A stretch of DNA of 64,000 nucleotides from an uncultured Oscillospiraceae bacterium (GCA_910578255.1 CAJTQM010000002.1:25688-89687); one strand, 5' to 3'. Positions 1 through 8,516 are shown, counted from the stretch's first letter. Notes: a model not told the origin generated them from the letters alone. Numbers and translations are program-made.

Positions 1-2315
1 AGTGGATGGGCAAGGTATACCGCTTTCTGGGCCTTTCGGTGGGCCTGATTGTCCACGACCTGGATTCCAGCCAGCGGCGGCAGGCCTACGCCGCCGACAT
101 CACCTACGGCACCAACAACGAGATGGGCTTTGACTATCTGCGGGACAATATGGCGGTCCGCAAGGAAAACCAGGTCCAGCGGGGCCACCATTACGCCATT
201 GTGGACGAGGTGGACTCGATTTTAATCGACGAAGCCCGTACGCCGCTGATCATCTCCGGACCCGGCGCCAAATCCACCGACCTGTACCAGCTAGCCGACC
301 AGCTGGCTCGAAAAATGCGCTTTGTCAAGGTCAAGGAGTTGGACGCGAAAGAGGAACACGACGACGTGGACGGCGACTATATCATCGACGAAAAGGCCCG
401 CACCGCCACCCTCACCCCGGCGGGCGTAAAAAAGGCCGAGGCGTTTTTCCAGATCGAAAATCTGATGGATATGGAAAACGCCACCTATCTGCACCACGTC
501 AACCAGGCCATTAAGGCCCACGGCATCATGCATCGGGACATTGACTATGTGGTCAAAGAGGGTCAGGTGCTGATTGTCGACGAGTTTACCGGCCGTATTA
601 TGATGGGCCGGCGGTACAACGAGGGGCTGCACCAGGCCATTGAGGCTAAGGAAGGGGTCAGCATCCAAAAGGAATCCCAAACACTGGCCACCATCACCTT
701 CCAAAATTATTTCCGCATGTATCAAAAGCTTTCGGGCATGACCGGTACGGCCATGACCGAGGAAGGGGAATTCCGGGAAATCTACGGGCTGGACGTCATC
801 GAAATTCCCACCAACAAGCCGGTACAGCGCACCGATCATCCGGATGTGATTTATAAAACCGAGCAGGGCAAATTCGGCGCGGTGATCGACGATATCGTGG
901 CCTGCCACGAAAAAGGACAGCCGGTTCTGGTTGGCACCGTGTCCATTGAAAAATCCGAACTTCTGTCCAAGCTTTTAAAGCGGCGGGGTATCCCCCATGA
1001 GGTGCTCAACGCCAAATACCACGAAAAAGAAGCGCAGATCGTCGCCCAGGCCGGTCACTTTGGCGCGGTGACCATCGCCACCAACATGGCGGGCCGCGGC
1101 ACCGACATTGTGCTGGGGGGCAACGCCGAATACGCCGCCAAGGATCAGTTAAAAAAAGAGGGCATGAGCGAAGAGATGCTTTTGGAGGCCACCGGCTTTG
1201 GGGATACCGAAGACCAGGAAATTTTGGCCGCCCGGGCCCGTTTCTCTCAGCTGCTGGAGGAATATAAGGAAAAGTTCGCCCCCCAGGCCCAAAAGGTCAA
1301 GGACGCGGGGGGACTATATATCATCGGCACCGAGCGGCATGAATCCCGCCGGATCGACAACCAGCTGCGGGGCCGTTCCGGCCGTCAGGGGGACCCGGGC
1401 GCCACCCGGTTTTACCTGTCGCTGGAGGACGATCTGATGCGGCTGTTTGGCGGTGAACGGCTCTTTAACATGATGGATTCCATCGGCCTGGACGAGCAGA
1501 CCCCCATCCAAAATAAGATGCTCTCAGGCGCCATCGAAAGCGCCCAGAGCAAGGTGGAAGGCCGCAACTTTGCTGCCAGAAAACGGGTGCTGGAATACGA
1601 CGATGTGATGAACAAGCAGCGGGAGACCATCTATGGCCAGCGGGCCAGCGTGCTGGACGGGGAGAGCCTTAAAGACACCATCCTGAAGATGACCGAAAGC
1701 ACCATCTCCGACGCGGTGGATCTTTTCCTGGCCGACGACGAAAACAAAGAGGATTGGAACCTAAAGGGTCTGAAGGTCCATTTCGGCGGCTGGCTGTGCG
1801 GCGACGAAGACTTTGTTTACGAGCCCAGCCAGTTAGAGCAGGTATCCAAGGCGGATATCCGGGATACGCTGATCGGCCGGGCGAAGGATCGCTACCAAAA
1901 GCGGGAAGAGGAATTCGGCAGCGATTTGATGCGCGAACTGGAGCGGGTGGTGCTTCTTCGCAATGTGGACACCAAGTGGATGGATCATATCGACGCTATG
2001 GACGAACTCAAGCGGGGTATTTCCCTGCAGGCCTACGCCCAGCGGGATCCGGTGGTGGAATACCGGATGGTGGGCTCCGACATGTTCGACGAGATGGTCC
2101 AGTCCATCAAAGAGGACACGGTTAAAATGATGCTCACCGTCCGAGTCAGCCGGGAAGCGCCCCGGCGCGAGCAGGTGGCCAAGCCGGTGACCGCCTCTGG
2201 CAACGGCGACGGGACGGTGAAAAGGGAGCCGGTGAAGGTGGGCAAAAAGGTGGGACGCAACGATCCCTGCCCCTGCGGCAGCGGCAAAAAATACAAGCAT
2301 TGCTGCGGCAGATAG
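1..2315 (+). CDS. secA: Protein translocase subunit SecA (5' end outside window)
   Basis: ATPase motor that drives unfolded preproteins through SecYEG at the inner face of the membrane. The reading frame is open to the window edge, and the first visible residues (WMGKVYRFLGLSVG) match SecA roughly 140 residues in, so the N-terminal part of the first nucleotide-binding fold with its Walker A loop is missing. The DEAD-type sequence VDEVDSILIDEARTP, the preprotein-binding region, the second helicase fold (NMAGRGTDIVLGG, QLRGRSGRQGDPG) and the scaffold domains are present in order. The C-terminus carries the zinc-binding SecB-type tail CPCGSGKKYKHCC. A bidirectional hairpin follows the stop. The identification is very secure. 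Confidence 0.97.
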   Translation, partial: WMGKVYRFLGLSVGLIVHDLDSSQRRQAYAADITYGTNNEMGFDYLRDNMAVRKENQVQRGHHYAIVDEVDSILIDEARTPLIISGPGAKSTDLYQLADQLARKMRFVKVKELDAKEEHDDVDGDYIIDEKARTATLTPAGVKKAEAFFQIENLMDMENATYLHHVNQAIKAHGIMHRDIDYVVKEGQVLIVDEFTGRIMMGRRYNEGLHQAIEAKEGVSIQKESQTLATITFQNYFRMYQKLSGMTGTAMTEEGEFREIYGLDVIEIPTNKPVQRTDHPDVIYKTEQGKFGAVIDDIVACHEKGQPVLVGTVSIEKSELLSKLLKRRGIPHEVLNAKYHEKEAQIVAQAGHFGAVTIATNMAGRGTDIVLGGNAEYAAKDQLKKEGMSEEMLLEATGFGDTEDQEILAARARFSQLLEEYKEKFAPQAQKVKDAGGLYIIGTERHESRRIDNQLRGRSGRQGDPGATRFYLSLEDDLMRLFGGERLFNMMDSIGLDEQTPIQNKMLSGAIESAQSKVEGRNFAARKRVLEYDDVMNKQRETIYGQRASVLDGESLKDTILKMTESTISDAVDLFLADDENKEDWNLKGLKVHFGGWLCGDEDFVYEPSQLEQVSKADIRDTLIGRAKDRYQKREEEFGSDLMRELERVVLLRNVDTKWMDHIDAMDELKRGISLQAYAQRDPVVEYRMVGSDMFDEMVQSIKEDTVKMMLTVRVSREAPRREQVAKPVTASGNGDGTVKREPVKVGKKVGRNDPCPCGSGKKYKHCCGR

Positions 2316-2332
2316 AGATTTTTTGTATAGTC

Positions 2333-2364
2333 AAAAAGGCCGGGAAAAACCTCGGCCTTTTTTG
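2333..2364. terminator. Bidirectional terminator between secA and the GNAT gene
   Basis: A ten-base stem AAAAAGGCCG / CGGCCTTTTT with a short loop is flanked by A and T runs. It sits in the 58-base gap between two convergent stop codons, so it can serve both genes. Confidence 0.85.
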
Positions 2365-2373
2365 TTTGCAGCT

Positions 2374-2898
2374 TTATCCCAGCTTTTTTACAAGATATAA
2401 AACCAGATCGTCGTCGTTTGCGCATTTCCCGTAGGGCTCGCAGACTTTACCACGATACCAAACGCCGGAGCCGTCCGGGATATAGCCGCGCTTTATGTAC
2501 ATGCGCTGGGCGGCCCCATATCCGCTGTGCAGGCCGACTCCAAGGTACACTGTATCGGCGTAAGTTACCGCGATCTTTTCGGCCGCGTCCATTAACGCCG
2601 TGCCGATCCCCTGCCCTCGATTTTTTTCCAAAACGCCAAAATCAACGATTTCCGGATAGTTCTTTCCTGCCAGCGGCCCTTCGCTGCCGGTTGGATACAC
2701 GTTTATATATCCCACCGGCCGTCCCTCGTATTCCGCCACCAGACAAACGGCCTTTCCGGCCCGCTGATCTGCCAACCTCTTTTGATATTTTGTAACCGAA
2801 GCGTTCCAGCCCTGCTCGATTTCCGCCTCGGTGATTGCCTGGACATCCTGATCTTCCATGCTGCGAATCACCAATTTTTCTTTGATATCGTAAATCAT
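2374..2898 (-). CDS. GNAT family N-acetyltransferase
   Basis: Predicted cytoplasmic acetyl-CoA-dependent N-acetyltransferase of 174 residues; the substrate cannot be told from sequence. The acetyl-CoA loop is visible as NRGQGIGTALMDAAE around residues 95-110, preceded by the strand VDFGVLEK and followed by LGVGLHSGYGAAQRMYIKRGY, the usual C-terminal helix and beta strand of the fold. The ATG has an AGGGGG ribosome site. The gene stands alone, convergent with secA and divergent from hflX. The family call is firm; a ribosomal-protein, aminoglycoside or small-molecule substrate are all possible. Confidence 0.85.
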   Translation of the reverse strand: MIYDIKEKLVIRSMEDQDVQAITEAEIEQGWNASVTKYQKRLADQRAGKAVCLVAEYEGRPVGYINVYPTGSEGPLAGKNYPEIVDFGVLEKNRGQGIGTALMDAAEKIAVTYADTVYLGVGLHSGYGAAQRMYIKRGYIPDGSGVWYRGKVCEPYGKCANDDDLVLYLVKKLG

Positions 2899-2990
2899 CT
2901 TCTGCCCCCTTATCCTGTTTGTCTGATGATATCACAGATTATTCGGCTTTGCAAAGTACGCGAAAAAAGGGATCATGGCCTTTTCCCCCT

Positions 2991-3019
2991 TTTCAAACGA
3001 TCCCAGGATATGGTATACT
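2991..3019 (+). promoter_or_regulatory. Candidate sigma-A promoter for hflX
   Basis: TTTCAA (2991-2996) and TATACT (3014-3019) are separated by 17 bases, about 20 bases upstream of the chosen hflX start. Confidence 0.55.
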
Positions 3020-3041
3020 GAAAAAAGAAAGGCGTGAAACC

Positions 3042-4286
3042 ATGATCGAAATTCTAGAAGAGCAGCAGCGGGCCATTTTAGTGGCGGTGGACACTGGCGA
3101 ATACGACGCCGACGTATCCATAGACGAGTTGGAGGAACTGGCAGACACCGCCGGCGCCGTTGTGCTGGGCAAAGTCATTCAGAAACGCCCCTTTGCCGAC
3201 AAGGCCACCTGTGTAGGCAGCGGTATGCTGGAAGGGATCAGGGCGCAGGCGGCCGCTTTGGAAGCGAACCTTCTGATTTTTGACCAGGAACTGACTGCCA
3301 GCCAGCTGCGCAACATCGAAAAAGAAACGAATCTGGCGGTGGTGGACCGCACCACCCTGATTCTGGATATTTTTGCCCAGCGCGCCCGCAGCCGGGAAGG
3401 AAAATTGCAGGTAGAACTGGCCCAGCAAAAGTACCGTCTGCCCCGGCTGATGGGGCAGGGCGCCGCGCTGTCCCGGTTAGGCGGCGGCATCGGCACCCGC
3501 GGCCCCGGCGAAAGCAAGCTGGAAAGCGACCGGCGGCACATCCGCCGGCGGATTGAATCGTTGGAACGCCAATTGCAGGACCTGGAACGGCAGCGCAGCC
3601 TGCGCAGGAATCGCCGGAAAAAAGACGGGGTCGTAACGGCCGCCATTGTGGGATACACCAACGCGGGAAAATCCACCCTGCTCAACGCTTTGACCGACGC
3701 AGGGGTACTGGCGGAGGACCGGCTTTTTGCCACCCTGGATCCCACCGCCCGGGCATTGACCCTACCGGACGGGCGGACGATCATGCTCATCGACACGGTC
3801 GGTCTGATCCGGCGGCTGCCTCACCAGCTGGTAGAGGCGTTTCACTCCACCTTGGAGGAAGCGGCGGACGCGGATCTGCTTTTGCATGTATGCGATATTT
3901 CCAGCCCAGAGGCGGACAGTCAAATCCAGGTGACCCGCCGTTTATTAGACGAGTTGGGATGTGCCCAAACGCCGGCGGTCACCATCTTAAACAAATGCGA
4001 CCGGCTGGAAAATCTGCCCGCCTTCCCTGGCAGCGGAAGAGTTTTTATCTCCGCTAAAACCGGCTACGGCCTGGGCCGGCTGTTAGAGGCGGTCGCCCAG
4101 ACGCTGCCCCAAAGCCAGCTTAGGATGAGGCTGCTTTTGCCCTATGACAAGGCGGCGTTGGCCGCCAAAATCCGGGAAAACGGCAAAATTTTTTCAGAGG
4201 AATACGTCTCCGACGGCCTTTTAATCGACGCGCTGGCCGACCGGCAGATCGCCTGGGAGTTAAAGCCCTATTTGGCAGACGGCTGA
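3042..4286 (+). CDS. hflX: Ribosome-associated GTPase HflX
   Basis: GTPase that binds the 50S subunit and splits or rescues stalled ribosomes under stress. It has 414 residues from the ATG at 3042, which is preceded by GAAAGGCG; the frame stays open further upstream, but that part overlaps the promoter and is not conserved-looking. Order: N-terminal HflX domain with the glycine-rich linker GGGIGTRGPGESK, a basic helical segment, then the G domain with P-loop GYTNAGKST (about residue 203), DTVGLI (about 251) and NKCD (about 317), and a short C-terminal domain. Length and motif spacing are normal for the family. Confidence 0.95.
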   Translation: MIEILEEQQRAILVAVDTGEYDADVSIDELEELADTAGAVVLGKVIQKRPFADKATCVGSGMLEGIRAQAAALEANLLIFDQELTASQLRNIEKETNLAVVDRTTLILDIFAQRARSREGKLQVELAQQKYRLPRLMGQGAALSRLGGGIGTRGPGESKLESDRRHIRRRIESLERQLQDLERQRSLRRNRRKKDGVVTAAIVGYTNAGKSTLLNALTDAGVLAEDRLFATLDPTARALTLPDGRTIMLIDTVGLIRRLPHQLVEAFHSTLEEAADADLLLHVCDISSPEADSQIQVTRRLLDELGCAQTPAVTILNKCDRLENLPAFPGSGRVFISAKTGYGLGRLLEAVAQTLPQSQLRMRLLLPYDKAALAAKIRENGKIFSEEYVSDGLLIDALADRQIAWELKPYLADG

Positions 4287-4411
4287 AAGCCGCCGGCTTT
4301 GTCCCATCCGGGGGAAAAGGACCCGTAGCGTTTTTCATTTCTTTCGCCGGTTTGATTCCATAAAGCCGGCGAAAATCCTTCGACCCAATAAAATGAATGT
4401 AAGGTGAAATT

Positions 4412-5308
4412 GTGAATGAAAAACAAAAACAGGAAAAAATCATCCTGAAAATCTCATTATACGCAGGTATTCTATTTGTCATTGTCGAACTTTTCATGTC
4501 CTTATGGAGTAACTCCCAGGCGATTTTGATGGACGCGGTTTTCGACGCGGCGGAACTGATCGTCATCGGTCTTTCGCTGTTTTTAACCCCGTTTTTTTAC
4601 CGGCCGGTCAGCGAAAAAAAGCCCTACGGCTATTCCCAGTTTGAATCGGTCTTTATCGTTGTCAAGGGCTTTATGCTCATCTCGGTCACGCTGGGTCTGA
4701 TTACCAACAACATTCAGATTCTTTTGCAGGGCGGCCGCCAGCTGAATCACGGGCAGATTTCTGTTTTCGAATTCGCTCTGGCTTTCTTTAGTCTTCTGGT
4801 GCTGATGCTGATGCGGCACTTTCATAAAAAGACCTCCTCCCCTACCGTTGAGGCGGAGATTTATGGCTGGAAGGTGGACCTTTTATGCAGTACCGGCATC
4901 GCGTTGGCTTTTTTTGCCCAGCTGTTTTTGCAAAATACGCCTCTGCGGCAGATCTCCCCCTATTTTGACCAGCTTGTGGCCATCGTTATCGCGCTGTTCA
5001 TGCTGCCTCAGCCGGTCAAAATGATTGCCGACGCGTTTCGCAGTATTTTTTTGTTTGCGCCAAAAGAGGAGGTCCTTCAAAAAGTCAAGGAGGTGGCCCA
5101 CAAGATTTTGGACGAGTACCAGTATGACGGCACCTTCTATGACGTGGTGCTCACCGGCCGGCGAATGTGGATCTCCATCTACTTTAAGCCCAAAGGGGAT
5201 GTTTTATCCATGACCCTTCTGCATGGCGTTTACGACGAAATCTACAATGCGCTGGGCCAGGAGTTTGAGGACTACTCGCTGGAACTTGTCCCGGAACTAG
5301 AAGAATAA
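4412..5308 (+). CDS. CDF-like cation efflux membrane protein
   Basis: Predicted cation diffusion facilitator of 298 residues, which would export divalent metals such as Zn, Mn or Fe by proton antiport. It starts with GTG behind AAGGTG. About five to six hydrophobic segments occupy residues 10-210, with the family-like polar stretch MDAVFDAAE in the second helix and PYGYSQFES after it. A soluble C-terminal domain of about 80 residues follows. The canonical HxxxD/DxxxD pattern is not fully clear, so the metal and even transport activity are uncertain. A 9-base inverted repeat (4342-4350 / 4366-4374) lies in the leader. Its stop codon is part of the Shine-Dalgarno sequence of the following microprotein gene, suggesting coupling. 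Confidence 0.72.
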   Translation: MNEKQKQEKIILKISLYAGILFVIVELFMSLWSNSQAILMDAVFDAAELIVIGLSLFLTPFFYRPVSEKKPYGYSQFESVFIVVKGFMLISVTLGLITNNIQILLQGGRQLNHGQISVFEFALAFFSLLVLMLMRHFHKKTSSPTVEAEIYGWKVDLLCSTGIALAFFAQLFLQNTPLRQISPYFDQLVAIVIALFMLPQPVKMIADAFRSIFLFAPKEEVLQKVKEVAHKILDEYQYDGTFYDVVLTGRRMWISIYFKPKGDVLSMTLLHGVYDEIYNALGQEFEDYSLELVPELEE

Positions 5309-5320
5309 GGAGGCTATTGT

Positions 5321-5485
5321 ATGCGGTTGTCTTTTCCTATAGATGTTGGCATCATCGGCGGCGCCGACGGGCCAACCGCCGTCTTTGTCACTGTAAACCC
5401 TTCCTCCTGGATCTGGCTGGGTGCGGGACTTTTGATCGCGGCCATCTGCTTTTGTCTTTGGCGAAGAAAAAAACGAAAAAAATAA
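5321..5485 (+). CDS. 54-residue membrane microprotein with Na+-decarboxylase beta-subunit motif
   Basis: Small protein beginning MRLSFPIDVGIIGG. The near-perfect ribosome site TAAGGAGG (5306-5313) overlaps the stop of the cation transporter, so the two are probably co-translated. Residues about 11-23 read IGGADGPTAVFVT, the signature of the beta subunits of sodium-pumping decarboxylases (OadB, GcdB, MmdB). A single hydrophobic helix (about 30-46) follows and the C-terminus is strongly basic (WRRKKRKK). It is far too short to be such a subunit (usually about 370-430 residues). The function is unknown; a membrane-inserted regulator or ion-related accessory peptide is only a guess. A terminator follows immediately. 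Confidence 0.72.
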   Translation: MRLSFPIDVGIIGGADGPTAVFVTVNPSSWIWLGAGLLIAAICFCLWRRKKRKK

Positions 5486-5492
5486 ATCGATA

Positions 5493-5534
5493 AAAAAAGA
5501 GCGTATCCAAACATCTCGGATACACTCTTTTTTG
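5493..5534. terminator. Bidirectional terminator between the microprotein and jag
   Basis: Hairpin with arms AAAAAAGAGCGTATCC and GGATACACTCTTTTTT (one mismatch), flanked by A and T runs, between convergent genes. Confidence 0.85.
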
Positions 5535-5540
5535 TATCGT

Positions 5541-6395
5541 TTAGTCGATCTCGATTTTGGAATACAGCGGCTTGCTGTCGTCCTCCACCTCAACCTTGGT
5601 GCGATTTGGTACAACGTCCTGGGGAACATATTTTTCTCTGGGCGGACGCTTTTCAAAGTTTCGGCCGCCGCGGCCGCCGTTTCTTGGCCCTCTGGAACCC
5701 CGGTCCCGGCCATGCTCGCCCCGCTCGCCGCCTTCAAAGGACCGCTCTCGGTTATAGCTTCTCTTCACCGGATTGGTGGAGGAAATGACCACTCTGCGGG
5801 CAGGCTCTTCCCCAACTGACGAGGATACCACCCCGTCGATGCCCTGAATCGTTGCGTGGATTACCCGGCGCTCATAGGGATTCATCGGCTCTAAAGTAAC
5901 GCTGCGGCCGGTGCGCAGCACCTGAGAAGACAGCTTTTTCGCCAGGCTTTCCAGGGTCTTTTCCCGCTTTTCCCGGTAGTTGCCGCTGTCTACCACGATG
6001 CGGTAATAATCGCCCTCCATCCGGTTGGCAACCAGCCCCGCCAGATATTGCAGCGCGTCCAGCGTCTCGCCCCGGCGGCCGATGAGCACGCCGAGCCCTT
6101 CTCCGTTTAAGCTGATATTGGCACAGTTTTCCCCTTCTGTCAGATCAATCTGGACGTTTTCCAGTCCCATTTTTACAAAAATGCTCTGCAGATAATCCAC
6201 CGCGCACTGAGCCTTAGAGGTCTCGAGATATACCCGGACCTTTGCCGGTGAGGAGCCCAGACCCAAAAATCCTTTTTTCGGCAGATCAATAATTTCAAAC
6301 TGGGCCTCTCCCTGAGATACGCCCATCTGCTCATATGCTTTTTCCAACGCTTCGTCCACGGTTCTTCCCGTGGCAATGATTTCACGATTCATCAT
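5541..6395 (-). CDS. jag: Jag/KhpB RNA-binding protein
   Basis: Cytoplasmic RNA-binding protein encoded beside SpoIIIJ/YidC. In related Firmicutes it acts with KhpA in cell elongation and division and in sporulation-linked processes. Of 284 residues, 1-50 form the Jag-N domain (REIIATGRTVDEALEKA, with KKGFLGLGSS), about 80-150 the KH domain with the loop GVLIGRRGETLDALQ, and about 155-215 the R3H domain. An unusual 70-residue Arg/Gly/Glu-rich disordered tail (GGRGGRNFEKRPPREK) follows, which probably adds nonspecific RNA contacts. It is the last gene of the leftward rpmH block; mnmE, mnmG and rsmG, which often follow, are absent here. Confidence 0.93.
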   Translation of the reverse strand: MMNREIIATGRTVDEALEKAYEQMGVSQGEAQFEIIDLPKKGFLGLGSSPAKVRVYLETSKAQCAVDYLQSIFVKMGLENVQIDLTEGENCANISLNGEGLGVLIGRRGETLDALQYLAGLVANRMEGDYYRIVVDSGNYREKREKTLESLAKKLSSQVLRTGRSVTLEPMNPYERRVIHATIQGIDGVVSSSVGEEPARRVVISSTNPVKRSYNRERSFEGGERGEHGRDRGSRGPRNGGRGGRNFEKRPPREKYVPQDVVPNRTKVEVEDDSKPLYSKIEID

Positions 6396-6422
6396 AAAGC
6401 CTCCATTCCAAACGCAAAAACA

Positions 6423-7502
6423 CTATTCCTCATCATCTGTATATACATCGCCATATTTCTCGGCCATCCGCCGACGGGCTTCGGCGATTTTTTTCGCGTT
6501 GAGTTCTTTGGCGCTCATGGATTTTTCCTTTTCCTTCTCGTCCAGTTCTTTCCCCTGAGCCCGTTTTTCTTTTAAGAGACGGCGTTCTTCCCGCTCCCGC
6601 TCTTTTTCCGCTTCCTCCGCAGCCTTTGCCGCCGCAATCGCCTCGGAAGGATCGAATTTTTTATGCAGGAAAAGGCTTTGGATCATGGTTAACACATTGG
6701 ACAAAAGCCAGTACATGCCAACGCCCGCAGGAACCTGGAAGGCAAACCACAAAGAGAACAGCGGCATAAAATACATCATGCCCTTCATCATCCCGCCACC
6801 AGCCATATCCCCCATCGTCGCCTTATTCTGGCGCTGGGACTGGATGGAGATCAAAAGGGAGGTTATACCCGAAAGAACCGGCACCAGCAACAGCGGCAGA
6901 TAAACGGACATGGGCTGTCCGTTGGGCGTCAGAGTTGGCGTTGCGGCCAAGTTAACGCCCAAAAAGGAAAAATCCATCCCCTGGGCGGCTTTGATAAAAT
7001 CCTGCCCCAACTCGCTCCAGGGCGCAGGGTCCGCCTGGATGGCGTTGATCACCGTAATCTGGGAGGCCATGGTGTTTCCGGTGTTTAAGCCCAGCGAGGT
7101 AAGAATCTCGGTGGCCTTTTGAATCAACTCCGCACCGGGCCGGATAATGTGGGTGATCGGCTTATAGATAACGTCGATCATACCGAACAGAATCGGAAAG
7201 CTGATTAACGAAGGCAGACATCCGCTCATGGGATTGTAATGCTCTTTCTCGTAAAGCTTCATCATCTCTTCGTTAAGCTTTTCCTTATTGTTTTTATATT
7301 TTCTTTGCAGCGCCTCCATCTGGGGCTTAAAGATCGCCGTTTTCATCATGGACTTTTGCTGCTTAACGGCCAAAGGCAGCTGCAGCGCCTTGGTAATCAG
7401 GGTAAACAGGATTAAGGCGAGTCCATAGTTTTTTACAATCAAATAACAGACATACATGATCCAGCCCAACGGCCAGCCGAATACAGTATAAATAAAGTTC
7501 AT
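6423..7502 (-). CDS. yidC: Membrane protein insertase YidC/SpoIIIJ
   Basis: Inserts and folds membrane proteins, alone or with SecYEG; in spore-formers the SpoIIIJ form is needed for forespore gene expression. Of 359 residues, the first membrane helix starts at once (FIYTVFGWPLGWIMYVCYLIV), followed by the basic coiled loop QQKSMMKTAIFKPQMEALQRKY and further helices to about residue 280. There is no lipoprotein signal or large periplasmic domain, as in many clostridial YidC proteins. The C-terminal 75 residues are a highly charged lysine/glutamate tail, probably ribosome-facing. It lies between yidD and jag. Confidence 0.95.
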   Translation of the reverse strand: MNFIYTVFGWPLGWIMYVCYLIVKNYGLALILFTLITKALQLPLAVKQQKSMMKTAIFKPQMEALQRKYKNNKEKLNEEMMKLYEKEHYNPMSGCLPSLISFPILFGMIDVIYKPITHIIRPGAELIQKATEILTSLGLNTGNTMASQITVINAIQADPAPWSELGQDFIKAAQGMDFSFLGVNLAATPTLTPNGQPMSVYLPLLLVPVLSGITSLLISIQSQRQNKATMGDMAGGGMMKGMMYFMPLFSLWFAFQVPAGVGMYWLLSNVLTMIQSLFLHKKFDPSEAIAAAKAAEEAEKEREREERRLLKEKRAQGKELDEKEKEKSMSAKELNAKKIAEARRRMAEKYGDVYTDDEE

Positions 7503-7580
7503 TCCTTGTCCTCCATTTACAAATTTAAAAGAAGTCCTGCCGCGCTGTAAAAAGCCTCTGGTGATAACAGGAGGATCGGC

Positions 7581-7832
7581 TTAATCTTTTTTTTCTTTTG
7601 AAAACCAGCGGAAGGTCTCGGGAACCGGGTCCATCCCGCCGGGGTGAAAAGGATGACAGCGCAGGATGCGCCGAAGCGCCAAAAACCCGCCCTTCCACAC
7701 GCCAAATCGATCGATTGCCTGCAGCGCATAAGAAGAACAGGTGGGGTAAAATCTGCAGGTGGGTACGGGTTTTAATTTAGACAGATGTTTTCGATACATC
7801 CGTATCAGCCAAAGTACCGAGCGTTTGATCAT
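7581..7832 (-). CDS. yidD: Membrane protein insertion efficiency factor YidD
   Basis: Small (83-residue) membrane-associated factor that helps YidC/Sec-dependent insertion. Starting at the ATG at 7832 it reads MIKRSVLWLIRMYRKHLS, then the family signature CRFYPTCSSYALQAIDRFG and CHPFHPGGMDPVP. This start lies 56 bases inside the end of rnpA, a usual overlap for this pair. The frame is open further upstream, but that part is only the rnpA shadow. Confidence 0.92.
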   Translation of the reverse strand: MIKRSVLWLIRMYRKHLSKLKPVPTCRFYPTCSSYALQAIDRFGVWKGGFLALRRILRCHPFHPGGMDPVPETFRWFSKEKKD

Positions 7833-8163
7833 TTTCCAAAATTCCCAGCTTTTGCAGATGTTTTTGCAAAACAGGTTCGATTGCGGTGGATTTTGCAAGG
7901 GGCGTTTTGGCCCGCGCGACCAAAACAAGATCATAGCCTTTTTTTATTTGTTCCTGCAGCGGCCAAAACGCCGCCGTAATAATCCTTCTTGCCCTGTTTC
8001 GCTGTACCGCGTTTCCAACCTTTTTCGAGGCGGTAACGCCAATGCGGGTCTGACCTGTGCGGTTTTTCAGCGCATAGGTGACAATCAGCGGATGCGCCGC
8101 ATATTTTCCTTTTCCGTAAACCCGGCGAAAATCGCGGTTTTGATTGAGTTTTACCATCTTCAT
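7777..8163 (-). CDS. rnpA: Ribonuclease P protein component
   Basis: Protein subunit of RNase P, which aids the catalytic RNA in maturing tRNA 5' ends. From the ATG at 8163 it has 128 residues, close to the usual 115-125. It contains the start LNQNRDFRRVYGKGKYA and the RNR signature ASKKVGNAVQRNRARR around residues 50-65. The open frame reaches further upstream, but that segment covers a strong hairpin, so the shorter start is preferred. It sits downstream of rpmH beyond two hairpins. Confidence 0.94.
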   Translation of the reverse strand: MKMVKLNQNRDFRRVYGKGKYAAHPLIVTYALKNRTGQTRIGVTASKKVGNAVQRNRARRIITAAFWPLQEQIKKGYDLVLVARAKTPLAKSTAIEPVLQKHLQKLGILENDQTLGTLADTDVSKTSV

Positions 8164-8189
8164 ACCCAGAAAACCGCCCCTTCTCCCAT

Positions 8190-8228
8190 AAAAAACGCCT
8201 TTTGAAAATTTTTTCAAAAGGCGTTTTT
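8190..8228 (-). terminator. Strong hairpin upstream of rnpA
   Basis: Arms AACGCCTTTTGAAAA and its complement form a long perfect stem, followed on the minus strand by a T run. It lies between rpmH and rnpA and probably lowers rnpA-yidD-yidC transcription relative to rpmH. Confidence 0.75.
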
Positions 8229-8274
8229 TGTCTTCGGTATCATTTTCCGGCAAAATCCGGAAAATACGGCACAT

Positions 8275-8303
8275 AAAAAGAAAGACCACATAAGGATGTG
8301 GTC
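8275..8303 (-). terminator. Hairpin directly after rpmH
   Basis: The stem GACCACAT / ATGTGGTC with a four-base loop is followed on the minus strand by TTTCTTTTT. It is the first of two consecutive terminator-like hairpins between rpmH and rnpA. Confidence 0.65.
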
Positions 8304-8313
8304 AACCCTCTTT

Positions 8314-8448
8314 TTAGTAGGAGAGACGTGCTCTGCCTTTGGCTCTTCTGCGAGCCAAAACCTTACGCCCATTTCTGGTTGACATTCTCTTGCGAAAACC
8401 GTGTTCTTTTTTTCTTTGCAGCTTTTTGGGCTGATATGTTCTGAACAT
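8314..8448 (-). CDS. rpmH: 50S ribosomal protein L34
   Basis: A 44-residue, highly basic ribosomal protein. It reads MFRTYQPKKLQRKKEHGFRK and then RMSTRNGRKVLARRRAKGR, which is the full family pattern. The ribosome site AAGGAGGGA precedes the ATG. It is the first gene of the leftward block next to the origin, the classic position in bacteria. Read directly from the sequence. Confidence 0.97.
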   Translation of the reverse strand: MFRTYQPKKLQRKKEHGFRKRMSTRNGRKVLARRRAKGRARLSY

Positions 8449-8486
8449 AAATGTCCCTCCTTTCGAGGCTAACCTTGCAAGAATAT

Positions 8487-8516
8487 AGTATATCTTACCC
8501 GGACTTGTTATGTCAA
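8487..8516 (-). promoter_or_regulatory. Promoter for the rpmH block
   Basis: On the minus strand a perfect TTGACA (8511-8516) is followed after 18 bases by TATACT (8487-8492), about 40 bases upstream of rpmH. Confidence 0.75.
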
